From CAYZJR01 sp964503045 (GTDB lineage: Bacteria; Cyanobacteriota; Vampirovibrionia; Obscuribacterales; Obscuribacteraceae), in NCBI GenBank assembly GCA_964503045.1, contig CAZCZI010000030.1, forward strand, positions 1 to 64,000: a stretch of 64,000 bases of DNA. The letters run 5' to 3'. How positions within the stretch are numbered: position 1 is the stretch's first letter; every line of letters starts with the position of its first letter. The notes under the pieces are model-generated. The model did no database searches. It saw nothing but the letters and a program-made list of their open reading frames with translations, and was not told the origin of the DNA. Below, piece after piece: positions 43,744 through 51,879 of the stretch. The translations under genes and the position numbers were made by a program.

Positions 43744-44367
43744 ATGCTTGCACCAGAAGAAAAAGCGCTTTTATCGGTTGACGAATACCTCAAATTCGAA
43801 CAGCACTCTAAACTGCGTCACGAATACCTTGACGGTAGGCTCTTTGCTATGTCTGGGGCGAGTTTGAAGCACAATCTCATCGTCAAGAATTTCGATCGTG
43901 CCGTAAGCGCTCATCTCGACGGCACTGGTTGCCGCTCATTTGTGATCGATGTAAAACTCAAGATCGAGAAACTCAATAGTTTCTATTATCCTGATGTGAT
44001 TGTGTCGTGTGTGCGCACCGACGCTAATGAAGTCTTTGTGACTAAGCCGATCTTGCTAGTTGAGGTTTTGTCTCCATCGACTGCAGCAATCGATCAACGA
44101 GAGAAGCTCATGGCATACAAGCAGATCGAATCGCTCCGTGAGTATGTCATAGTGCATCAATCGTCCAAGAAGGTAGAAGTGTATTCTCAGGAATCGCGTT
44201 TTGACTCGAAAATCATTTCCACCGGATCATTCATTCTTACCTCAATGCCGAACGGACCACTAACCATTGAGCTTGATAGTGTATACAAGGACACCGTCTG
44301 GGGATACGAATCGCCCGAAGGTCCCACGTTGAGTGTCGGCGAAAGCGTCGGCGAGTTGAGTTGGTGA
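43744..44367 (+). CDS. Uma2 family (DUF820) putative restriction endonuclease-fold protein
   Basis: The protein has 207 residues. It has SVDEYLKFEQHSKLRHEYLDG, then SGASLKHNLIVKNFDRAV, YYPDVIVSC and ILLVEVLSPSTAAID, the Uma2 signature with the PD-(D/E)xK-like acidic pair (D in YYPD, E in LVEV). ATG 43744 is chosen because GAGG lies 7 bp upstream; the GTG at 43681 lacks one. The family is abundant in cyanobacteria and some other phyla and has no settled function. It converges with the DUF2786 gene, 9 bp apart. Confidence 0.87.
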   Translation: MLAPEEKALLSVDEYLKFEQHSKLRHEYLDGRLFAMSGASLKHNLIVKNFDRAVSAHLDGTGCRSFVIDVKLKIEKLNSFYYPDVIVSCVRTDANEVFVTKPILLVEVLSPSTAAIDQREKLMAYKQIESLREYVIVHQSSKKVEVYSQESRFDSKIISTGSFILTSMPNGPLTIELDSVYKDTVWGYESPEGPTLSVGESVGELSW

Positions 44368-44376
44368 GAAGCACTC

Positions 44377-45087
44377 TCAGCCACCCGTAAGCATCTTCAC
44401 TTCCTTGCCGAGCCTGACTTGGTCACCATATACAGTGCCCTCCGCGAAAGCAACGCTGTCGATGTAAACTGCTCGAGTCTTCTTCCTTCTCAAATTGAGC
44501 GTGCTCATGTACTCACGATTCATGCGTTCGAGCTGATTTCGAATCACGACCAAGCTGGTGCCGCCGGCTCCGGATTGCGCCGACTGACCCATAGACTGCT
44601 CCTGCCGCACGAGTTCCACGGCTCGTTCATAAAGTCTGCTGGCCGCGCCCAACCGAAAGCTCTTTCTCTCGTACGCGGTCTTGAATGCGCGGTTGCTCTC
44701 CAATCGAACTGATTCGATGAGAAACGCAGCAACTTCAATCGTGACGGCTATGTTTTCGCTGGTTCCTATGAACACTGGACGTTGATTGATTCTGCGCTCG
44801 CCCCACCAATCCCACTCCCCGCCGTCAATGTAGAGTTCAGTGTAATAAAGCTTGCAGGCTGCGCTCAAAATACTGCGAATCCATCGATCGAGCTTGAAGT
44901 TTCCCTTTATCTCTTGTAGGTCGGCACCGAATACGGTGCCTTCTACCTGCGCCAAACTCAAGTTGTGTTTGGCAAGTAGATCCATGGCAAAACGCATTGC
45001 CACGTCGCGCTCGTGCTCATTTTGATTGCCTTCTGCCAGAGCAAGCAACTTTTGTATCTTTTGAACTACTGAATCATTTGCTGACAT
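44377..45087 (-). CDS. DUF2786 domain protein
   Basis: The protein has 236 residues. The N-terminal 45 residues, VVQKIQKLLALAEGNQNEHE, then AMRFAMDLLAKHNLSLAQVE, are a DUF2786 domain. The centre (WIRSILSAACKLYYTELYI) and the segment IGTSENIAVTIEVAAFLIES match the extended form of such proteins found in phages and bacteria, whose role is unknown. It is soluble. It is divergent from the 45569 gene across about 480 bp. Confidence 0.82.
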   Translation of the reverse strand: MSANDSVVQKIQKLLALAEGNQNEHERDVAMRFAMDLLAKHNLSLAQVEGTVFGADLQEIKGNFKLDRWIRSILSAACKLYYTELYIDGGEWDWWGERRINQRPVFIGTSENIAVTIEVAAFLIESVRLESNRAFKTAYERKSFRLGAASRLYERAVELVRQEQSMGQSAQSGAGGTSLVVIRNQLERMNREYMSTLNLRRKKTRAVYIDSVAFAEGTVYGDQVRLGKEVKMLTGG

Positions 45088-45330
45088 GCAAACTCCTTAC
45101 TTGCTCGTGAATACTTCAAACATGCTGCTTCTGCCGACAATAGGTTATATGTCGCCATGGTCGCACGGCATGAGTGGCTGGCCAAGATCTCGATTGTATG
45201 TGCAGGAGGTATCTGTTTTGAATGATGAATTTTGTAATTCATGACCAGACCGCACAGCACCTCGCGTGACGCAGTCACCATTTGTTCACAATCTTCCTGC
45301 ACAATGGCGAATGGTCCAGCTAGATTTCAC
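45088..45330. other. Gene-free stretch
   Basis: First part of the 480-bp gap between the divergent DUF2786 and MshEN-repeat genes. No convincing gene, RNA or repeat is seen here; the promoter at 45331 follows. Confidence 0.5.
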
Positions 45331-45359
45331 TTGACATCGACCCGGATCATTCGTAGACT
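45331..45359 (+). promoter_or_regulatory. Sigma-70-type promoter for the MshEN-repeat gene
   Basis: TTGACA (45331-45336), a 17-bp spacer and TAGACT (45354-45359). It would give a leader of about 200 bases to ATG 45569, which is long; a start at 45446 would shorten it. Confidence 0.55.
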
Positions 45360-45568
45360 AATCAGTTGCCTGGCTTAGCCTCGCAATTTTAAAAACACTT
45401 TACTAAAAAACTCAATTCTGCCCTTGCGGCGCCGTCACCTTCCCGATGACGTTGTTTGCCTGCGCGCACCGAAGAAACTCACGGCTTCTTCGACTGCAAT
45501 CAGGTCCAACATCGCTCGGTCTCGTGCAGCGTTGCGAGTGGCTCGCGGCCACTACACGGAGTTCGCTC

Positions 45569-46723
45569 ATGAGAATCGCTACCAGGAAAAAATCTCAGTA
45601 TCGATCGCGTCTCGGCGATCTGTTTTTAGAAGCAAACATCATAAGCCCTCAAATGCTTGCAGAAGGGCTGCGCATCGCAGGCGGAGCCGCTCTGCCACTC
45701 GGTCGCGTGCTGGTCATGACCGGCTACGTTTCCGAACGCGATGTGAAGGCTGCCATCGATTTGCAATTGATGGTGCGCAATGGAGAGGTGCCGCCGGACC
45801 AGGCCATCAAGGCCTTGCGCCTGTGCCATTGCTCGCATGTGAAGGTCGAAGCGGCCCTCGAGATAGTCGGTTACCGTAAAGAAGATGCGGTATCACTAGG
45901 GCAACTCGGACAACTGCTTCTGAAGTCCGAACTCGTCGATGCCAGAGACTTAGAGCTTGCCGCCAAAGCTTCTCGACTCACCGGCGACTCTTTGGGACGC
46001 GTTCTCGTGGTAAAAGGTCTGATATCACCCCTGGTGCTCTCGGTTGCGTTGAATATCCTTGTACTCGTTCGCGACGGCAAGATTCCTATGAGACTCGGCA
46101 TGCTTGTTCTTCGGAAAGCATATGTCGATCGCATCAGCCTCAGCCAAGCGCTCCAGTCGTTTGAAGTTGATTGTGACTCCCAACAGCAACCGGTTAAGCT
46201 CGGAAGCATCCTTTCGGCAGCCGGCTGTCTGCCAGAAAGCGACACTGTTTTTGCCGTCGAGATCGGGTTGGAGCACAGTGCACAGGTCGGCTCGGTGCTA
46301 GTGGAAACAGGCTTGGTAAGCGAGTATGTCGTCGATGCGGCAGTCAAGCTTCAGAGCATGATCAATGTTGGAACATTGAGTTTCCGCAAAGCAGTTGAGA
46401 TTTTGCGACTTGTCGAGACCACTCAAAGTTCTGTCGACGCAGTCCTTGCGAAATACGAGCGACTAAGCGCCGTGACCGAACTCCTAGTGCAGTCCGGCGT
46501 GCTTAGCGAAAGCCTCGTTCGAGAATATCGAAATCGCATAGCAGACAACGACCACGTCGCACTCGCGCTTCTTCAAGACGGCGTCGTGAAGCTCGACTTG
46601 CTCGATCGTGCCAACTCCTGCCTGTCGCTTGTGGCGGAAGGCAAAATCACAAGACAGCAAGCCGTCGAAGCTGCGAGAATGTGCGCAAATGAAAACAGCC
46701 AGTTGTTCGATACGGTTGCGTGA
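45569..46723 (+). CDS. Four tandem MshEN/GspE-N-like repeats, no ATPase
   Basis: The protein has 384 residues. ATG 45569 is chosen for GGAG at 45558-45561, 7 bp upstream. Four units of about 97 residues begin near 14, 112, 209 and 302. Each has one or two LGxxLxxxGxIxxxxL elements (RLGDLFLEANIISPQML, PLGRVLVMTGYVSERDV, SLGRVLVVKGLISPLVL, QVGSVLVETGLVSEYVV) and ends in a V-x2-G-x-I/L-x4-A-x3-LR helix (MVRNGEVPPDQAIKALR, MINVGTLSFRKAVEILR, LVAEGKITRQQAVEAAR). In type II secretion and type IV pilus ATPases this module can bind cyclic di-GMP. Here it stands alone, so a sensor or scaffold role is inferred. Confidence 0.8.
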   Translation: MRIATRKKSQYRSRLGDLFLEANIISPQMLAEGLRIAGGAALPLGRVLVMTGYVSERDVKAAIDLQLMVRNGEVPPDQAIKALRLCHCSHVKVEAALEIVGYRKEDAVSLGQLGQLLLKSELVDARDLELAAKASRLTGDSLGRVLVVKGLISPLVLSVALNILVLVRDGKIPMRLGMLVLRKAYVDRISLSQALQSFEVDCDSQQQPVKLGSILSAAGCLPESDTVFAVEIGLEHSAQVGSVLVETGLVSEYVVDAAVKLQSMINVGTLSFRKAVEILRLVETTQSSVDAVLAKYERLSAVTELLVQSGVLSESLVREYRNRIADNDHVALALLQDGVVKLDLLDRANSCLSLVAEGKITRQQAVEAARMCANENSQLFDTVA

Positions 46724-46745
46724 TTTCCTAGCCGCTATCCAAACA

Positions 46746-48611
46746 TTATCCTTGCAACTGATCTTCTTTTCTTATCTCTATGACAGTCCAATTACCTGTG
46801 ACGAGGCCCGTCGCCGCATCGGTCAGTTGCTCGGCTTCCTTGTTTCTGCCAGTTATCTTGAGTAGATCTGCATAATGTTTCGTTAGCCTGGTTACCGCTG
46901 GATCGGATTTAGGCAGCTTCGACTTGCGAATTTTGAGTGCCTGACTGTAATGGGGCTCTGCCTCCGCGTATTTGCCTTGGACATGCAGAACAATCGCCAA
47001 GTTGTGTAGACCGGTTGCTAGTTCAAGAGAGTCAGCTCCATTGACTGCAGTGTAAATCTCTATACATTTGTTAGCAAGAAATTCGCACTCTTGAAACCTA
47101 GACAAATTGAAATGCAATCGCGCCAGACAATCTGCAGTCTGCGCGACTTGCGCGTGATGCGTGCCCAGCGTTTCTCGCTTTATCTGTAGAGCGCGCTGCC
47201 ATATCATTTCGGCTTGTCCATATTTCTCCAGGTGGAAAAGGCACTCGCCCAGAGAATCAAGAGTCGCAGCAAACCTTGGATCTCGCGCTTCGAAGTGCTC
47301 TGCGATTTGCAATGCGTCAAACCAATGTTTCTGCGCCTCCTCCCATTGTCCCTTCTGCGAAAGAGCCTGTCCGTCCGTGCTTGCCGCTGCCCATGCCTCT
47401 TCTGGGCTTCGTATCGTGGTGGCAATGGCAGGCGTTGAGTTGGGAGCGTGCGCGGGTTTCTGCGATGACTGCAAAGGATTCGCAGGCGAGGTGGCAGACA
47501 ATGCCGAGGCGCTCGCTTTAAGAACCTCTTGCATGAGCTGGCGGACTTGTTGCTCGAGTTGAGAGATCTTTTGCTGTTGCTCGTGGACGGTCTTGCGTAA
47601 AAGTTCCACTTCTTGGGAAGAGGAATTTTGAGATGCACCTTTCGAAGCAGCGGCACTTTGTGAGGCAATCGGAATCGAGCCGAGTCCCGAACTTGGATTG
47701 GGTTTTGGTGCAGGGATTGGGCTATCGACGGAAGCTGGATTGGACGCAGCAGTCGGAATGTTACTGTGACTTGTTGAAAGATAGTTGTGCTGAGCCTGAA
47801 GTACGCCTTGTGGTCCTCTCTGTGGTTGCGCAAGTGGTGGTGCCTCAGTTTCAGCACTCCTAGCGAAAGAAGAAATAGAACCTGGAGCAAAAGCAAAGGG
47901 AACCGATGACTCCTCCGGCGGACTTGCGTCCTTCAATGTTTGTGTCTTTTTCCATTTACCCGTTGAAACCAACTCCAGGCATCCGGTGAGATGCGCAGCC
48001 TCTTCCTCTCGATGCGTATCTTGAAGTAACTTTGCATAGTGAGTCAGCACCGTGGCGACTTCTCGATGCTCCGGCCCATGCAACTTGCTCTTTATTTCAA
48101 TCGCTTTGAGATAGAGCGCCTCTGCCTGACCGTATTTTTGCTGCCAGTGATAGATCATTGCCAAGTTGGTCGCCGCTTCGCCTATGTCACTGTGACCGGC
48201 GGGCAAAATCTTTTCATACAAATCGAAAGCTTTTCGTGCGACATTTTCTGCTTGCCGGAGCTTTCCCTGGCGCCAATAGACCTCTGCCAGTGCTTCGAGG
48301 CACATTGGAAGCCTGACACTGTTGGGATCAAGCGCTGCAGCTTCTTCTGCTGCTTCGGTCCAAAGGTGCTCGGCCAGTGGAAGATTACCGCTTTTTGCCG
48401 CCAAAGCAGCTTGCGCCGTGCAAGATTGCCACGTTTCCTCGGACGCACCCAATGCTGCCATGATCTCCCCCGCCAATTGTAGAAGCCCGTGCAACCGTTC
48501 GGGCATAGCATCAGTGTTATTCCCAGTTGTCCACGCTAAAACGCGTGCCTGCGAACTCAAATCAGGTGCTTGAGAGTTCGGACCATGAAATTTTATACTG
48601 CGCCCATCCAT
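46746..48611 (-). CDS. Large TPR protein with two TPR blocks and a coiled-coil linker
   Basis: About 621 residues. Kinesin-light-chain-like TPRs fill about 70-210 (LAEVYWRQGKLRQAENVARK, NLAMIYHWQQKYGQAEALYL) and about 425-615 (LGECLFHLEKYGQAEMIWQR, NLAIVLHVQGKYAEAEPHYS). Between them lie a Pro/Ser/Ala-rich linker and a coiled coil (LRKTVHEQQQKISQLEQQV). Both blocks end alike (HYAKLLQDTHREEEAAHLTG against HYADLLKITGRNKEAEQLTD), so the protein arose by internal duplication. It has no signal peptide. ATG 48611 is preferred over GTG 48623. It is probably a protein-binding scaffold. Confidence 0.85.
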   Translation of the reverse strand: MDGRSIKFHGPNSQAPDLSSQARVLAWTTGNNTDAMPERLHGLLQLAGEIMAALGASEETWQSCTAQAALAAKSGNLPLAEHLWTEAAEEAAALDPNSVRLPMCLEALAEVYWRQGKLRQAENVARKAFDLYEKILPAGHSDIGEAATNLAMIYHWQQKYGQAEALYLKAIEIKSKLHGPEHREVATVLTHYAKLLQDTHREEEAAHLTGCLELVSTGKWKKTQTLKDASPPEESSVPFAFAPGSISSFARSAETEAPPLAQPQRGPQGVLQAQHNYLSTSHSNIPTAASNPASVDSPIPAPKPNPSSGLGSIPIASQSAAASKGASQNSSSQEVELLRKTVHEQQQKISQLEQQVRQLMQEVLKASASALSATSPANPLQSSQKPAHAPNSTPAIATTIRSPEEAWAAASTDGQALSQKGQWEEAQKHWFDALQIAEHFEARDPRFAATLDSLGECLFHLEKYGQAEMIWQRALQIKRETLGTHHAQVAQTADCLARLHFNLSRFQECEFLANKCIEIYTAVNGADSLELATGLHNLAIVLHVQGKYAEAEPHYSQALKIRKSKLPKSDPAVTRLTKHYADLLKITGRNKEAEQLTDAATGLVTGNWTVIEIRKEDQLQG

Positions 48612-48705
48612 CCGCAGAATCACAGTCGTTCAAAATCTAAACTCGCAAGACGGCAAAAATCGGCGCCTTCACAATTCGGACCGATTCGATTAATCTTGTG
48701 GGGAC

Positions 48706-48748
48706 TGTGGATTTACACAGTGCAATTCTAAAAACCGTCGACTATTCT
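48706..48748 (+). promoter_or_regulatory. Shared-type promoter, copy 5 (isolated)
   Basis: TGTGGATTTACACA (48706-48719) is the reverse complement of the copy 4 palindrome. It abuts GTGCAA (48720-48725), then a 17-bp spacer and -10 TATTCT (48743-48748) followed by GCATGC. It points to the gene at 48807. No other part of the repeat is present. Confidence 0.65.
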
Positions 48749-48806
48749 GCATGCAGTGTGCGCTCCCCCTGAAGTGCCGCCAGATACAAACTGGAGGAAC
48801 TCAGTC

Positions 48807-49847
48807 ATGCCCGACAATTCAGAATTCGCCAAGAAAATCAATTCGTGGAAGCTCGTAAAAGATCACAGCAACTCTACCGACTGTCATCATCAACGTCCTG
48901 ATGGCGAAGAAACGGTAGCTGCAAAACTGGCTCGAGAAGCCTATCTGCTTCAATCAAGTCTGGTACAAGGAGTGAATGAGGGTTTCAATGAAGCAAAGGA
49001 AGATCCGGTAGGAACGGCAGCGAGAATCGGTACCGCAGTGGTGTCAGGATTTGTCCTGGCCAAAGTCACAGGCGCATCTCGCTGTCTTCAGGAACTCTCT
49101 ACCGCTGCAAATGTCGGACTCACAACATCTGCGCTCTTCGATCTCGCTCAAACCGACAAGTTAGCTCGAATCGGCGACGCCCTTTCTGACGCCTGGACAT
49201 CCAGCCATAACTTGTCCAAAGACAAAGAAGTACTGACAAACGAACTCGGTCGTTTCGCTTATGATTCAGTGTTGTCCACACTCGCCGCATCATTGGGAAC
49301 CACATCTGCGAGCATCATGCGAACACGTCGTGAGATGCAATGCGCGTACAAGCCGCCTCGTGCCACGCTCGAGACCGGCAGTGTGAAGCTCGGCAACAAG
49401 CGAGTTCAAATGAACCACCTAGATGCTGGCGTGACCATACATGAAGGACAATATGCAGGAAGATGGGTCGACCGCACCGTAACCTACAAGGATTGGCTTG
49501 AAGTTCGCGAGCATCGATGTGGCGCTCTCGAAATCACAGTGCCAGGAGAGCCACACAGGTATTTTGAGCCGCCTGCGCTAACAGGTTTCGAGCGTCTCAA
49601 AAGTCAAACGAGGTTGCTCAACTTTGGGTCTCCTTTGCCGAGCCGACCGCACGTAACCGAAGTGTTTGGAGGTGGGCATGCCATTGAATTCGCAGGTGGT
49701 GCGAAACTTCATGTCGGCGATCCTACAGATATTGCGATTCTGAAAAATGGGAAGGAAACTTTTTCCTTTTATCGAGAGCCATCTGCCCCGGAAAGCGCCA
49801 TCGACTACTTCAAGCGTTCGACGTTGGAAAGACCCGAGCCCGAATGA
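48807..49847 (+). CDS. Unrecognised soluble protein, 346 residues
   Basis: ATG 48807 is chosen for GGAGG about 9 bp upstream. The first 165 residues are helical, with a Gly/Ala-rich stretch (GTAARIGTAVVSGFVLAKVT) resembling a weakly hydrophobic helical bundle. The C-terminal half is beta-rich (VTIHEGQYAGRWVDRTVTYK, HVTEVFGGGHAIEFAGGAKL). No signal peptide or known motif is seen. It is expressed from the isolated fifth copy of the shared promoter and ends before a strong terminator. Function unknown. Confidence 0.75.
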   Translation: MPDNSEFAKKINSWKLVKDHSNSTDCHHQRPDGEETVAAKLAREAYLLQSSLVQGVNEGFNEAKEDPVGTAARIGTAVVSGFVLAKVTGASRCLQELSTAANVGLTTSALFDLAQTDKLARIGDALSDAWTSSHNLSKDKEVLTNELGRFAYDSVLSTLAASLGTTSASIMRTRREMQCAYKPPRATLETGSVKLGNKRVQMNHLDAGVTIHEGQYAGRWVDRTVTYKDWLEVREHRCGALEITVPGEPHRYFEPPALTGFERLKSQTRLLNFGSPLPSRPHVTEVFGGGHAIEFAGGAKLHVGDPTDIAILKNGKETFSFYREPSAPESAIDYFKRSTLERPEPE

Positions 49848-49860
49848 CGGATTGATCGAT

Positions 49861-49896
49861 AGAAGGTATCGGCCTATTGCCACGCCGATACCTTCT
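49861..49896. terminator. Bidirectional intrinsic terminator
   Basis: Perfect 13-bp stem AGAAGGTATCGGC / GCCGATACCTTCT with a 10-base loop, between converging genes. The following stretch is pyrimidine-rich, without a pure T run. Confidence 0.75.
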
Positions 49897-49922
49897 TCCC
49901 GTTTCTCTTTCCAGTCGTTCGT

Positions 49923-50543
49923 CTAATCAGACCCGGTCGACACAGCCTCCTCAAACCGGTCCGAGATTCCCTTGGTCTCCGCCTCTTTGCGCATAGCTTC
50001 AACCTTCGATGCCAACTCGGCAATCTCTTGCCGCCAGACCTTCATCTGTGCAAAAACACTTCGCTTCTCTTTCCCGTCAAGCATTTTGCGAAGATCATCA
50101 ACCGTGAGTTTGCTCCAATCAACAAGGCACTTCGTCTTCGTATTCGTGGCAACCGGCTTCCCGAGCACTTTCGAGCCTCGCGCGGACTGCCCCTCCAACA
50201 TCACCGCAAGTTCACGCCATCGCAATGCTTCTTCCGACATATGTTGTTTTGCGTAGTCCGAATCCAAGTATGCATCAAACTTCGCATCATCCCATGTTCG
50301 AATGCCATCCAAACTCGGATGTGTGTTGAGAAAGCTGCGACCCTCTGCCGTCATCGGCATCGGCTGCGCCAACAACATGCGTTCAAGTGTCCACTCAAAC
50401 GGCGGATCTTGGCTCGCGTCATGCGAGACAGTCAAACCGTCTTTAGAAACCTGATCTTTTGCATCTGATGAAGACATAACGAGTACCAATCCAAGCAGCG
50501 AAATTGTGGCGATCGCAATAAACGGACCGTGTCGATAAACCAT
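49923..50543 (-). CDS. Exported or membrane-anchored protein, unknown
   Basis: About 206 residues. Start ATG 50543 lies 5 bp after AAGGAG. The N-terminus has one hydrophobic segment (FIAIATISLLGLVLVMSSS), a signal or anchor. The rest is helical and charged, ending in a coiled coil (AQMKVWRQEIAELASKVEAM). No family was recognised. It lies about 65 bp downstream of sbcD's neighbourhood on the same strand and could belong to the same transcription unit. Confidence 0.7.
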   Translation of the reverse strand: MVYRHGPFIAIATISLLGLVLVMSSSDAKDQVSKDGLTVSHDASQDPPFEWTLERMLLAQPMPMTAEGRSFLNTHPSLDGIRTWDDAKFDAYLDSDYAKQHMSEEALRWRELAVMLEGQSARGSKVLGKPVATNTKTKCLVDWSKLTVDDLRKMLDGKEKRSVFAQMKVWRQEIAELASKVEAMRKEAETKGISDRFEEAVSTGSD

Positions 50544-50607
50544 ATGCACTCCTTGCTATGCCTCCCCTCGTCCTGCATTTTAACGCAACCGATCTCTCTT
50601 TGCGCGC

Positions 50608-51843
50608 TCAATCTCCGGTAAGGCGCTGCTCGGTCTCAGCCATCACCTTTCGTGCCCGCTCCAAGAGCCGTTGCTTTCGCTCATCATCGACATCGCCGAG
50701 GTAAGTCTCTAGAGCCGAAAGCGGAGAAGACACCGCACTTTCTGTAAGCTGAGGCAGTCGCGCCCGATTTATCGCGGGAATTATTTCTGGCAAGAACCGC
50801 GCAGTCAGCGCACTCGCAGCTGCTTCTCTCAACTGTGCATCATCTATCGTAGCCAACTGCTCTTGATTTATTCGATAGCGAACACGTAGTACGCAACCAT
50901 CAACAAGTTGCTTCTTTATCTTCGTAAGAAGAATCTTTGTCGGATCTTCCGTCTTTGTCACGTCAGCATCAATCGTGATGAACGGCCGCGGCTTGATGCT
51001 GTGGAACTCATACTTCGTCTCGCCCCGCGCAAGACGAACGTGAATGAACCCCTTATCCTCCTTCTCCTCTCCAAAGTCCACCCGCTCTAAGCTTCCTGCG
51101 TATACTACAGCAGGCTCCTTTGCTCGAATGATCTGATACTTGTGAATGTGACCAAGTGCCACATAATCCACGCGCTTATCAATGAAAAGTTCTGTGGGGA
51201 ACGTCAAAGAGTATCCAATCAACAATTCAGACTCGATGCCCGCAATTGCTCGGTCGACGCCCAAATGTGCGGTAGTAACCGTCGGCAGCCCTGGATCAAG
51301 GTCGTCATAGTAACCCTGCAGCACGTCGTGCAGATTGTCGATCAACACCTTGTCGATAGCGCCGCTCGCCATGTTGCGGTATTTATCGATGGTCATCATA
51401 TGATGCCGAGAAATGTGAGGAACGCCAATTAACTGAAATGCACCGTTTGCGGTATCAATCCGCAGCATTTGTGGTTTGTCGATAGTGAGAACGCCCGGTA
51501 CTTCGAGGCTCTGAAACACAGACATTGCATGGCTGGCAGTAGATCGCAGAATCTGATCGTGATTGCCGACGACGAGAATGGATTTTATGTTTGCCGCCGA
51601 TAGTCTTTTGAGTTCCCTTGCAAAAAACTTCTGGTAAATCGGTTCTGGTGAAGCATTGCGATACGCGTCACCTGAAAAAAGGAAGACATCAACGCTGTTC
51701 TCAACAGCATAATCCACGACGCGAGTGAGCGCCTGCACGAAATCTTCAAACCTGACGTTGAGCCCGGTCTCTGGGTTCAAACGCCCATGTGACTCTCCCG
51801 AGCCAAAATGAATATCCGATACGTGAATCAGGTCAATGGTCAT
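50608..51843 (-). CDS. sbcD: SbcD-like DNA repair nuclease subunit
   Basis: About 411 residues. The five calcineurin-type phosphoesterase motifs are present: DLIHVSDIHFG, FLFSGDAYRN, ILVVGNHDQ, TVTTAHLG and YVALGHIHKYQ, giving the two-metal site. A C-terminal capping and ATPase-binding region follows (about 260-411). SbcD/Mre11 acts with the SbcC ATPase on hairpin and blocked DNA ends. No sbcC lies in the neighbouring genes. ATG 51843 is chosen at the domain edge. A coiled-coil gene lies 37 bp upstream in the same direction. Confidence 0.85.
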   Translation of the reverse strand: MTIDLIHVSDIHFGSGESHGRLNPETGLNVRFEDFVQALTRVVDYAVENSVDVFLFSGDAYRNASPEPIYQKFFARELKRLSAANIKSILVVGNHDQILRSTASHAMSVFQSLEVPGVLTIDKPQMLRIDTANGAFQLIGVPHISRHHMMTIDKYRNMASGAIDKVLIDNLHDVLQGYYDDLDPGLPTVTTAHLGVDRAIAGIESELLIGYSLTFPTELFIDKRVDYVALGHIHKYQIIRAKEPAVVYAGSLERVDFGEEKEDKGFIHVRLARGETKYEFHSIKPRPFITIDADVTKTEDPTKILLTKIKKQLVDGCVLRVRYRINQEQLATIDDAQLREAAASALTARFLPEIIPAINRARLPQLTESAVSSPLSALETYLGDVDDERKQRLLERARKVMAETEQRLTGD

Positions 51844-51879
51844 TGACGGTCGGTTCCCGAGAGCACAGACCATTCTAAC

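Noticed and set aside
47204..47896. 230-codon minus-strand frame inside the TPR gene
   Set aside because: Same strand, different frame, Arg/His/Ser-rich composition without family features; the TPR frame is the real one.
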